In this document: positions 1-5,524 of the stretch, piece after piece | Numbering within the stretch: position 1 is the first letter of the stretch | Layout: each line of letters opens with the position of its first letter | Source of the DNA: CAZGWJ01 sp964529445 | GTDB taxonomy: Bacteria > Oederibacteriota > Muellerivitia > Muellerivitales > Muellerivitaceae | Direction of reading: 5' to 3' | Length of the DNA stretch: 9,243 bases | Assembly (NCBI GenBank): GCA_964529445.1 | Contig: CAZGWJ010000100.1 | Span: forward strand, 1 to 9,243 | Translations under genes and position numbers: made by a program | The notes under the pieces: generated by a model | What the model was told of the DNA's origin: nothing | What the model saw: the letters and a program-made list of their open reading frames with translations, nothing else | Databases searched by the model: none

Positions 1-822
1 GTCGCCGCCGACCCGGGCCACCAGGTCGCAGGCCCTCAGGGAACGCCGCAGGAAACGCCCCCATTCCCTCAACACCTTGTCACCGATCGCGAACCCGTAG
101 CGCTCATTGAATTCCTTGAAGGAATCGAAACCCGTCAGAAGAACGGTGAAGGGGTGCTGGTAACGAAGGGACCGGTCCACCTCCTCCCGGAGACGCTTGA
201 TGAAAAAGCGGTGGTTGTACTGGCCGGTGAGCTCATCCTTGAAGGCCAGCTGGACCAGCTCATAGTGAAGTCGGATGTTCTCGAGAACGAACCCCGCCTG
301 GGTGGAGAAGGTGAGAAGCGTCTCCACATCGCCGGGGCAGAAGGCTTCGCCGTCACCGGGACGCTCCAACACCAGAACGCCGATGACCCGCCCCGAGGCC
401 TCGATGGGCACCTTGGCGGTCACGGGAAGGTCTCCGGGGGACCGGGTCGAAACCAGCGAATCCCTTTTCTTGAAAACCAGGTCCGACAGGTCATCCCCGC
501 CCTGCATCCGGAGCGGGATCCGGCCGGTCGGACCCGTCTCGAAATGGCTGTGTCGATCCGCAGCGATCTCCCGGACGGCGCTGTGATCCTTGTCGTCCAC
601 GAGGTAGATCGTGACGCGGTCGCAGGGAATGGCCTGCTGGATGGAGCGAAGGACAAGCTTGAGGATCTCGTAATAAGCCATTCCCTTCCTCATCCCGTGG
701 GCCACTTGGCGGACCATGTCCAACTGTCTTTTGAGGACACGGGCCTCCGGGTCGCAGGCCTTTGGGAGGGAAGGCTTCCGGCTGGTCGTCTTTCTCTGGA
801 TGGCTTTTTTCTTCTTCGGCAT
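1..822 (-). CDS. GAF-GGDEF signalling protein, C-terminus cut by window edge
   Basis: Cytoplasmic signalling protein; 274 residues are visible and the frame runs off the window. A basic N-terminus (PKKKK) is followed by a GAF-type sensor domain at about residues 45-190, with strand patterns such as CDRVTIYLVDD and VIGVLVLER. A GGDEF domain starts with DELTGQYNHRFF (196-207). The product-inhibition motif RxxD (R263-D266) lies five residues before GGD (272-274), and the sequence ends exactly there. In PleD-type cyclases the first Asp of the DxD pair binds Mg2+; here that position is Gly231 (TGFDSFK), and the usual ND..GH reads NERYGF. Asn239 and Asp248, matching guanine-contacting positions, are kept. 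It may therefore be a weak or inactive diguanylate cyclase, or a c-di-GMP-binding effector. The ATG at 822 is chosen because AGGGA lies 9 nt upstream; an ATG at 829 is out of frame. No transmembrane segment is seen. Family call is firm; activity is uncertain. Confidence 0.93.
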   Translation of the reverse strand, partial: MPKKKKAIQRKTTSRKPSLPKACDPEARVLKRQLDMVRQVAHGMRKGMAYYEILKLVLRSIQQAIPCDRVTIYLVDDKDHSAVREIAADRHSHFETGPTGRIPLRMQGGDDLSDLVFKKRDSLVSTRSPGDLPVTAKVPIEASGRVIGVLVLERPGDGEAFCPGDVETLLTFSTQAGFVLENIRLHYELVQLAFKDELTGQYNHRFFIKRLREEVDRSLRYQHPFTVLLTGFDSFKEFNERYGFAIGDKVLREWGRFLRRSLRACDLVARVGGD

Positions 823-912
823 GGGGCATCGTCCCTGGGACAGCTTGGAAACAACGTGTATTTCATCACAACCACGGGATTTTTCAACACAAACGACGAT
901 CGGCGCCTAGCG

Positions 913-1146
913 TCAAAAAAGCCCCAGCAATATCAGGATACCCAAGGCCAGGATCAGGAGCCAAGCGGCCCACCGAACCCATGGCCCCGCCAGGAATCCC
1001 GGCTGCCCCTCCGCAACCGGTTCATCATCCCCGCCGGGATCATCCGCGCGCCATCCGCACTTGGGACAAGCCATCCAATCGTATTTCATGTCGGCGCCGC
1101 AACGAAGGCACGCGAAATATTCCTCGTTCTCCTCGAAGGAACTCAT
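913..1146 (-). CDS. Small zinc-ribbon protein with C-terminal membrane anchor
   Basis: A 77-residue protein. An acidic N-terminus precedes two CxxC knuckles, C13-x2-C16 and C27-x2-C30, spaced as in a zinc ribbon (CLRCGADM and CPKCGW). An acidic Gly/Pro linker follows (about 35-52), then a single hydrophobic helix (about 57-76) that ends the protein almost exactly, as in a tail-anchored topology with the zinc ribbon in the cytoplasm. The ATG at 1146 has AAGGG 5 nt upstream. The next gene, the GAF-GGDEF protein, starts 90 nt downstream with no hairpin terminator between them, so the two may share a transcript. A strong terminator ends about 80 nt upstream of this start, so the gene must have its own promoter or depend on read-through. 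The function is not recognised. Confidence 0.8.
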   Translation of the reverse strand: MSSFEENEEYFACLRCGADMKYDWMACPKCGWRADDPGGDDEPVAEGQPGFLAGPWVRWAAWLLILALGILILLGLF

Positions 1147-1172
1147 GGGAACCCTTGGTTTGCGGGAGTGGG

Positions 1173-1187
1173 CGGACCGAAGGTCCG
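1173..1187. repeat. Short perfect hairpin in the leader of the zinc-ribbon gene
   Basis: A 6-bp perfect inverted repeat (CGGACC / GGTCCG) closes a three-base loop about 27 nt upstream of the zinc-ribbon start. There is no T-run after it, so it is not a classical terminator. It would form in the 5' leader of any transcript crossing this region. The role is unknown and it could be chance in GC-rich DNA. Confidence 0.4.
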
Positions 1188-1227
1188 ATCATCGATCCGA
1201 CAAGGCGGGAGGCGGTCTGGGACCAAT

Positions 1228-1277
1228 AAAAAGCCCCGGCGCCCTTCATCGAACTTCTCATCCCTGCGCCGGGGCTT
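1228..1277 (-). terminator. Rho-independent terminator with 12-bp stem
   Basis: On the minus strand a perfect 12-bp stem (AAGCCCCGGCGC pairing with GCGCCGGGGCTT) encloses a 23-nt loop. The last two stem bases and the three that follow form a run of five T, followed by ATT. The plus-strand reading lacks a T-run, so it acts on leftward transcription. It lies about 195 nt downstream of the 59-residue membrane peptide gene and about 80 nt upstream of the zinc-ribbon gene. It therefore either ends the former transcript or acts as an attenuator for the latter. Confidence 0.85.
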
Positions 1278-1348
1278 GAGTCGCCTTCCTGTCAGGGCCT
1301 TCGGCTTTCCCGGGCCCGCACCCAAGAGGTGCATCATTCTGGCGACTC
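1278..1348 (-). ncRNA. Candidate structured RNA: three-stem junction beside a terminator
   Basis: Within the 326-nt gene-free stretch 1147-1472, this 71-nt segment can fold into a closed three-way junction. The closing stem is 8 bp and perfect (1278-1285 with 1341-1348, GAGTCGCC/GGCGACTC). Inside it are two directly abutting hairpins: 1295-1317 (GGGCC/GGCCC, 13-nt loop) and 1318-1332 (GCACC/GGTGC, 5-nt loop). The fold touches the 12-bp terminator at 1277. It matches no riboswitch or standard RNA I could recall; I considered the c-di-GMP, cobalamin, TPP, SAH, ZTP, SRP and 6S classes. It may be the 3' end of a small RNA, the 3'UTR of the upstream small gene, or an aptamer-plus-terminator leader for the zinc-ribbon gene. 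The rest of the stretch, 1349-1472, shows nothing I can name. This is predicted by eye only. Confidence 0.35.
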
Positions 1349-1472
1349 CCTGCTCATCAAACTTATCGCCCGACCCGCGAATCGTCAATGCCCCCAGAAT
1401 CGATTCCGGCAGTCCGCTGAAAGCATCTTCCATGCCAATCCTGAACACGATCGAACCGTCACAGGAAGGGGC

Positions 1473-1652
1473 TCATCCCGTTTTTCCGCTGGTGAGATCG
1501 TTCATTTTCCGCGCGGCCTCCCTCGCCCGTTCCAGGGCCGCCTTGCGCTCCCGCGCCTGCCGATGGACCCGATAGAGCGTCCTGGCCAGCGAGAACAGAA
1601 GGGCCAGGATACCCACGGAGAACAAGAAATAGGAGACCCCGTGCTTGAGCAT
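1473..1652 (-). CDS. Small single-pass membrane protein, 59 residues
   Basis: A short protein with one hydrophobic helix near the N-terminus (about residues 6-24, VSYFLFSVGILALLFSLA). A strongly basic, helix-forming tail follows, rich in Arg, Lys, Ala and Glu (about 25-50) and likely an amphipathic or coiled-coil segment on the cytoplasmic side. The ATG at 1652 is chosen because AAGGGG lies 7 nt upstream; the in-frame GTG at 1658 would have the ribosome site almost touching it. It stands alone between a terminator on its upstream side and the 1228-1277 terminator on its downstream side. The function is not recognised. The clear ribosome site and membrane/basic-tail layout make it more likely real than chance, but it is short. 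Confidence 0.65.
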   Translation of the reverse strand: MLKHGVSYFLFSVGILALLFSLARTLYRVHRQARERKAALERAREAARKMNDLTSGKTG

Positions 1653-1680
1653 CGCCACGCCCCTTCAACGGCCCCGGATC

Positions 1681-1712
1681 AAAAAAAAGGGCGGGCCCAA
1701 TGGCCCGCCCTT
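1681..1712 (-). terminator. Rho-independent terminator after the GLPxLP-repeat exported protein
   Basis: A perfect 9-bp GC stem (GGGCGGGCC with GGCCCGCCC, loop of 4) is followed on the minus strand by eight T. It lies 15 nt beyond the stop codon of the exported repeat protein and upstream of the 59-residue membrane peptide. It separates these two genes into different transcripts. Confidence 0.93.
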
Positions 1713-1727
1713 CCCTTCATGGCAGGT

Positions 1728-2771
1728 TCAGGAGCGGGAACGGTCGTAGGGAGCTTCCCAGCTCTTGCCCCGGGGGGCCAGACTCTTTCCGAACTGCTTC
1801 TTGAGGATCTTCAAGGCCATCTCGGCATCCTTCCGGACGTTCACGGTCTCCTTCAAGGGTACGCCCGCCGGAGGTTCGCCGGGACCGACGCGCATCCAAA
1901 CCTTGTTCCTGCCCGCGGCCTTCACGAAAACCTGGACCTGACGTTTCGTCCTCACCTGCCGGAAAGTGAACTCGCGCCAACCGCCCGGGTTGTATTCGCC
2001 CTCTTCCTTCAACAACTCGTACTTGTTGCCCAGCATGGCGTTCAGGATCTCCTGGGACGACCAGGCAAGGTGCATTTCCTCACCCCGCCCTTTCGGGGTC
2101 ACAAGACCGCCGAAGATGGCGTTCGGATGCCGGGGAGGAGGAACCGCCCAGGGGGATTTGGGCTTCTTTGCGACGGGACGATCCGCCCCCTTCTTCGTTG
2201 CATCGGCGGTCGACTCGGCCGCTGTGGACGCAGGCGGCTCGGTAGCCGGGGCCTGAACAGCGGCCGGAGCGGACGATCCGGCGGGCAAAGCCGGCAAGGC
2301 CGGCTGTGCGGCTGGCTGTGCGGCCGGTTGCTCACCCGGCAAGGGAGGAAGTCCCGGCGCGGGGGCGGGAGCCCCTGAAGCCGGCAACTCGGGAAGCCCG
2401 GACTGGGGGACGGTCGAAGGGACAGCCGGAGCGCTCTCAACCGCCGGCAGTTCCGGCAGTCCGCCGGGAGAAGCGGCGGTGGTCGCCATCGGAACGCTCT
2501 CAGCCGGCGGAAGATCCGGCAAGCCGGCTGACATGCTGGACGTGGATGAGGCCCCCGGTAGGAACATCGGGTCCCCGCCGGGAGGCGGTAGGTCCGGCAA
2601 GGAAGTGGGAGCGCCCCCGGCGATGGGTTGGCTGTCCACGGGAGGCATGTCCGGCAAGCCGGAGGTCGAAGCAAGATCGCCCGAATCGAGCGCCGGGAAT
2701 TCCGGAAGCGGCTGGGCCGAAACCCAGGACGCGACGGCGAGGATGATCAGGATGGGAAGGATCTTTTTCAT
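1728..2771 (-). CDS. Exported Pro/Ala-rich protein with GLPxLP repeats and C-terminal globular domain
   Basis: A 347-residue protein of unknown function. A Sec signal peptide spans residues 1-19, with cleavage predicted after VSA. Residues about 38-170 form a Pro/Ala/Ser-rich region with seven copies of a GLP[DE]LPP-type motif, near residues 38, 57, 83, 104, 125, 140 and 158. A Lys-rich link (about 190-210) leads to a C-terminal domain of roughly 135 residues. That domain has mixed helix/strand character (motifs such as SQEILNAMLG, WREFTFRQVR, VQVFVKAAGRNKVWMRV) and an acidic/basic helix near 311-329. Extended Pro-rich linkers often carry a domain across the periplasm or cell wall; that role is inference. 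The ATG at 2771 has AGGAG 8 nt upstream and gives the signal peptide directly; the frame stays open further upstream to 2933, but that stretch does not look secreted. It is monocistronic, ending in a strong terminator. Confidence 0.9.
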   Translation of the reverse strand: MKKILPILIILAVASWVSAQPLPEFPALDSGDLASTSGLPDMPPVDSQPIAGGAPTSLPDLPPPGGDPMFLPGASSTSSMSAGLPDLPPAESVPMATTAASPGGLPELPAVESAPAVPSTVPQSGLPELPASGAPAPAPGLPPLPGEQPAAQPAAQPALPALPAGSSAPAAVQAPATEPPASTAAESTADATKKGADRPVAKKPKSPWAVPPPRHPNAIFGGLVTPKGRGEEMHLAWSSQEILNAMLGNKYELLKEEGEYNPGGWREFTFRQVRTKRQVQVFVKAAGRNKVWMRVGPGEPPAGVPLKETVNVRKDAEMALKILKKQFGKSLAPRGKSWEAPYDRSRS

Positions 2772-2920
2772 CGTTCGTGCTCCTGCAAGGACAGGGTGAC
2801 CGTCACGGCCTTCACGTTCCGAAGCGCCGGACGAAACGCGCAATTCCACAGATTCTAACGGCACCTCCGTCCTGTTATGCACAGAAAGAACGTGACAGGT
2901 TTGGGCCGCCCCCAGCGATT

Positions 2921-2933
2921 GTGGAAATTCCAC
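2921..2933. promoter_or_regulatory. Perfect 13-nt dyad upstream of the exported repeat-protein gene
   Basis: GTGGAAATTCCAC is a 6+1+6 perfect inverted repeat about 150 nt upstream of the exported repeat-protein start. Eight bases of it, AATTCCAC, recur in direct orientation at 2842-2849, about 70 nt upstream of that start. A -10-like TAGAAT lies at 2852-2857 on the minus strand, without a convincing -35. The arrangement would fit an operator with a second half-site flanking a promoter, but no regulator can be named. The remainder of the 184-nt gap 2772-2955 shows no terminator or gene. Confidence 0.3.
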
Positions 2934-2955
2934 GCTCCGCCCCCAAGGGAACCGC

Positions 2956-3426
2956 TTAAAAACGAGCGGTCAACACGGGCAAGACCCACCCTGAACGGAC
3001 GAGCACCCGTGGAGGCGGTGGCAGTCCTGCGTTGGGAGCTGGATCGTATTTGGGACCAATGACCGAGACCGTTGCGATGACGGCGGCACCGGCGACGGTC
3101 CCGTAAAGGAAGGCCTTGGAATAATCCCCGTCCACCTTGAAGGTCCCTCGGCTCGCCTTGGAAACGAGGGCGGTCGCGCCGTACGAGAAAAGGGCCGCCC
3201 AGGGAGCGGAAGAAACGAGAACGACCTGGAAATCCTCGACCCGGTTCTGCTTGTATTCAACACCTTCCGGGTCAAAACCGAGGGCTTCCCGTTCCCCGGC
3301 ATAGGGTTTTTCGTAACCGGTCACCGGAGCCTCATCGCCCTCCTGCGGCTCGTCCTTGGCGTATGCGGGCACGATGAACGAACCCACGAGAAAGAGGGAC
3401 AGGAAAATATGGATCCATCGTTTCAT
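2956..3426 (-). CDS. Exported protein of unknown function, 156 residues
   Basis: Residues 1-23 form a clear signal peptide ending in AYA before KDEPQ. The mature part begins with an acidic, Pro/Gly-rich stretch (24-62). Two hydrophobic stretches follow, at about 66-89 (VVLVSSAPWAALFSYGATAL) and 105-124 (AFLYGTVAGAAVIATVSVIG), which could be membrane helices. It ends in RVLVRSGWVLPVLTARF; a C-terminal Phe preceded by alternating hydrophobic residues recalls outer-membrane strand signals, but the protein is too short and too helical for me to call a barrel. The ATG at 3426 is set by the signal peptide; no ribosome-binding site is visible. Instead TATACA lies 8 nt before the ATG, so a very short-leader or leaderless transcript is possible. 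No family is recognised. It is followed 184 nt later by another exported protein. Confidence 0.83.
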   Translation of the reverse strand: MKRWIHIFLSLFLVGSFIVPAYAKDEPQEGDEAPVTGYEKPYAGEREALGFDPEGVEYKQNRVEDFQVVLVSSAPWAALFSYGATALVSKASRGTFKVDGDYSKAFLYGTVAGAAVIATVSVIGPKYDPAPNAGLPPPPRVLVRSGWVLPVLTARF

Positions 3427-3475
3427 ACGGTCATTGTATAGGAAGCAGAGCAACCCGGCACCACACAAATGAAAC

Positions 3476-3498
3476 GCGAAGCCGCGAAGGGAGCGAAG
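3476..3498. repeat. Three GCGAAG repeats in the typA downstream spacer
   Basis: GCGAAG occurs three times at 8-9-nt intervals (3476, 3484, 3493). This resembles a degraded copy of the cacgaag/ccacgaag dispersed repeat that I recall from many environmental bacterial genomes. That match is from memory and is not verified. It lies between the typA 9-nt repeats and the next gene. Confidence 0.4.
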
Positions 3499-3513
3499 TC
3501 AAAGTGCCTTTCC

Positions 3514-3549
3514 CTTCACACTTTTCACACCTTTCAAACCTTTCACACC
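3514..3549. repeat. Four tandem 9-nt repeats over the typA stop codon
   Basis: Plus-strand units CTTCACACT, TTTCACACC, TTTCAAACC and TTTCACACC follow without gaps. On the minus strand the unit is GGTGTGAAA, and each copy carries TGA. The typA stop codon (3543-3545) falls in the first copy met by the ribosome. No hairpin terminator for typA is seen in the 116-nt gap that follows. Confidence 0.85.
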
Positions 3550-5384
3550 CCGCCGGAGGCGGTCTTATTCTTCCACTTCTCCACCTTCATCCGCTCGTTG
3601 TTGTCGAGGATCCTCTTGCGCATGCGCAGGGACTTCGGAGTGACCTCCAGCAGTTCGTCGTCCTGGATGTATTCCAGGCACTGTTCCAACGACAGGACAT
3701 GGGGCGGTTCCAGGGTCAACGCTTCGTCGGCCGCCTTGGAGCGCATGTTCGTGAGGTGCTTGGTCTTGCAGGGGTTCACGGCGATGTCGTTGTCGCGGCT
3801 GTGCTCACCCACGATCATGCCCTCGTACACCTCCAGGCCCGGTTCCACGAAGAAGCTTCCCCGGTCCTGCAACTGGTACATCCCGTAGGCGGCCGTGACA
3901 CCGGTCTCGAAAGCCACCAGGACCCCCCGACTGCGGCCCGGGATCTCCCCCTTGTATTCACCGTATCCCGCGAAGACCTGGTGAAGGATGCCCTCGCCCT
4001 TCGTGTCGGTTAGGAAATCCGACCGGAAACCCATCAGGCAGCGCGACGGAATGAGGAACTCGATGCGCGTCACCACGGGGGAGAGGGGTTCCATGTTCTT
4101 CATCTCGCCCTTGCGCTCGCCCAGTTTCTGGATGCAGACGCCGACGAAGGCGTTCGGCACGTCGATGATGAGCTGTTCGTAGGGTTCCTGGCGCTTCCCG
4201 TCCTTCTCGTGGAAAATGACCTCGGGACGGGAAACCTGGAACTCGTATCCCTCGCGGCGCATGGTCTCGATGAGGATGCCCAGATGCAGTTCCCCTCGGC
4301 CCGCCACCTTCAAGGCGTCCGGACTGTCCGTATCGGAAACACGGAGGGAGAGGTTGGCTTCGGCCTCTTTGTAGAGACGGTCCCGTATATGACGCGAGGT
4401 CACGAACTTCCCCTCCTTGCCGCAGAAGGGGCTGTTGTTCACCGAGAACACCATGCTCATGGTGGGTTCGTCGATGGTGATGGGCGGCAGGGCCTCCGGC
4501 GCCTCGACACAAGCCACGGTCTCGCCGATCTGCACGTCCTCGAGGCCGGCCAAGGCGATGATGTCGCCCGCCGAGGCCTCGGGGCACTCCACCTGCTTCA
4601 AACCCTGGTAGTAGAAGAGCTTGGCGGCACGGCTGTCCAAGCGTCGTCCGTCGAGTTTCAAGAGCGATAGGGGATCGTCGAGACGGATGCGGCCGCGTCG
4701 GATGCGGCCGATGGCCATGCGACCCAGGTACTCGTTGTAGGTGGTGGTGGTGACCAGCATCTGGAAGGGGGCCTCCTCGTCCACGTCGGGGGGCGGAATC
4801 CGCTCCAGGATGGTTTCGAAGAGGGGCTTCAGGTCGGTCCCAGGCCGGGCCAGGTCCAACGTCGCCGTCCCTTCCCGGGCGACGGCGTACACGACGGGGT
4901 ACTCGATGTGGTGTTCCTGGGCGCCGAGGGCGATGAAGAGATCGAGAACCTGGTCCACGACCTCGTGGGCCCGGGCGTCCTTGCGGTCGATCTTGTTGAT
5001 GACCACGATGGCGGGCAGGTGCTTTTCCATGCTCTTGCGCAGGACGAACTTGGTCTGGGGAAGGGGGCCCTCGGCCGCATCCACGAGGAGCAGGATGCCG
5101 TCGACCATGGAAAGGATGCGTTCGACCTCGCCGCCGAAATCGGCGTGACCGGGGGTGTCCACCAGGTTGATCTTGACGCCCTGCCACTGGATGGATGCGT
5201 TCTTGGCGAAGATGGTGATGCCGCGCTCGCGTTCCAGGTCATTGGAATCCATCACGCGTTCCATGACCTGCTCATTCTCACGGAAAACGCCGGACTGGCG
5301 CAGCATGGCGTCGACGAGGGTGGTTTTGCCGTGGTCGACGTGAGCGACGATCGCGATATTCCGCAAATTCTCCCTGAGAGCCAT
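3543..5384 (-). CDS. typA: Translational GTPase TypA/BipA
   Basis: A 613-residue ribosome-associated GTPase of the EF-G/LepA superfamily, known for roles in ribosome assembly and in stress and low-temperature growth. GTP-binding motifs are intact: AHVDHGKT (14-21), RGIT switch I (54-57), DTPGH (76-80) and NKID (130-133). Beta-barrel, EF-G-like and TypA-specific C-terminal domains follow. Recognisable TypA segments include GRGELHLGILIETMRREGYEF and, near the end, RIEFLIPSR, GMIVGEHSR.ND and VNPCKTKHLTNMR. The length is normal for the family. The ATG at 5384 is preferred because it matches the conserved N-terminus (ALRENLRNIAIVAH) and has GTGGGG 9 nt upstream; in-frame ATG 5393 and GTG 5399 would add non-conserved residues. 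The start overlaps the stop of a short upstream frame as TAATG. The first 15 codons are repeated twice upstream, which makes its leader highly unusual. It ends in 9-nt tandem repeats. Confidence 0.98.
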   Translation of the reverse strand: MALRENLRNIAIVAHVDHGKTTLVDAMLRQSGVFRENEQVMERVMDSNDLERERGITIFAKNASIQWQGVKINLVDTPGHADFGGEVERILSMVDGILLLVDAAEGPLPQTKFVLRKSMEKHLPAIVVINKIDRKDARAHEVVDQVLDLFIALGAQEHHIEYPVVYAVAREGTATLDLARPGTDLKPLFETILERIPPPDVDEEAPFQMLVTTTTYNEYLGRMAIGRIRRGRIRLDDPLSLLKLDGRRLDSRAAKLFYYQGLKQVECPEASAGDIIALAGLEDVQIGETVACVEAPEALPPITIDEPTMSMVFSVNNSPFCGKEGKFVTSRHIRDRLYKEAEANLSLRVSDTDSPDALKVAGRGELHLGILIETMRREGYEFQVSRPEVIFHEKDGKRQEPYEQLIIDVPNAFVGVCIQKLGERKGEMKNMEPLSPVVTRIEFLIPSRCLMGFRSDFLTDTKGEGILHQVFAGYGEYKGEIPGRSRGVLVAFETGVTAAYGMYQLQDRGSFFVEPGLEVYEGMIVGEHSRDNDIAVNPCKTKHLTNMRSKAADEALTLEPPHVLSLEQCLEYIQDDELLEVTPKSLRMRKRILDNNERMKVEKWKNKTASGGV

Positions 5385-5524
5385 TACACACATCCCCACT
5401 GCGGACGGCTCAACCAGGCGGTGAACGCGCTGGTGTCCGAGCCCCGGCCACGGAGCATCCCGGGGCGAAGACCCAGTGCGTGGGCAACGATGGCAATGTT
5501 ACGCAAATTCGCTCTTAAAGCCAT
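5384..5524 (-). CDS. Leader ORF 2 before typA, 46 codons, TypA-like N-terminus
   Basis: This frame starts ATG at 5524 and encodes MALRANLRNIAIVAH, differing from the TypA N-terminus only at residue 5 (Ala for Glu). It then diverges into 31 unrelated residues (ALGLRPGML...PQWGCV). It stops at TAA, whose last A is the first base of the typA ATG (TAATG), a classic coupling junction. The P-loop is absent, so it cannot be a GTPase. A CAGGG lies 9 nt before its ATG, mirroring the GTGGGG 9 nt before the typA ATG. Conservation is at the peptide level: codons 3, 4, 8, 9, 10, 11, 13 and 14 differ synonymously from typA. It is possibly a translated leader peptide that tunes typA; the alternative is a decayed tandem duplicate. 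Translation is not shown. Confidence 0.5.
   Translation of the reverse strand: MALRANLRNIAIVAHALGLRPGMLRGRGSDTSAFTAWLSRPQWGCV

Noticed and set aside
1143..1433. Minus-strand frame from ATG 1433 (AGGA 5 nt upstream) ending as ATGA over the zinc-ribbon start
   Set aside because: It runs straight through a 12-bp terminator with a T-run and through the three-stem fold, third positions show weak GC preference compared with neighbours, and the second half is Arg-rich low-complexity text. The ATGA overlap is probably chance.
154..1575. 473-codon plus-strand open frame
   Set aside because: It is antisense to the GAF-GGDEF, zinc-ribbon and small membrane protein genes and crosses both gene gaps; its translation has no domain pattern. 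It is a shadow of GC-rich coding on the other strand.
1329..2378. 349-codon plus-strand open frame
   Set aside because: It is antisense to the exported repeat protein and spans a strong terminator; its Gly/Arg-rich end is the complement of the Pro/Ala repeats.
2772..2933. 54-codon N-terminal extension of the exported repeat protein
   Set aside because: It would bury the signal peptide internally; AGGAG 8 nt before ATG 2771 marks the real start.
3473..3549. Possible CRISPR array in the short repeats after typA
   Set aside because: Units are 6-9 nt, abutting or 2-3 nt apart, with no spacers; no cas gene is present in the window.
3958..5187. 409-codon minus-strand frame inside typA
   Set aside because: It is a shifted reading of typA with Arg/Pro/His-rich nonsense; typA itself is intact and unambiguous.
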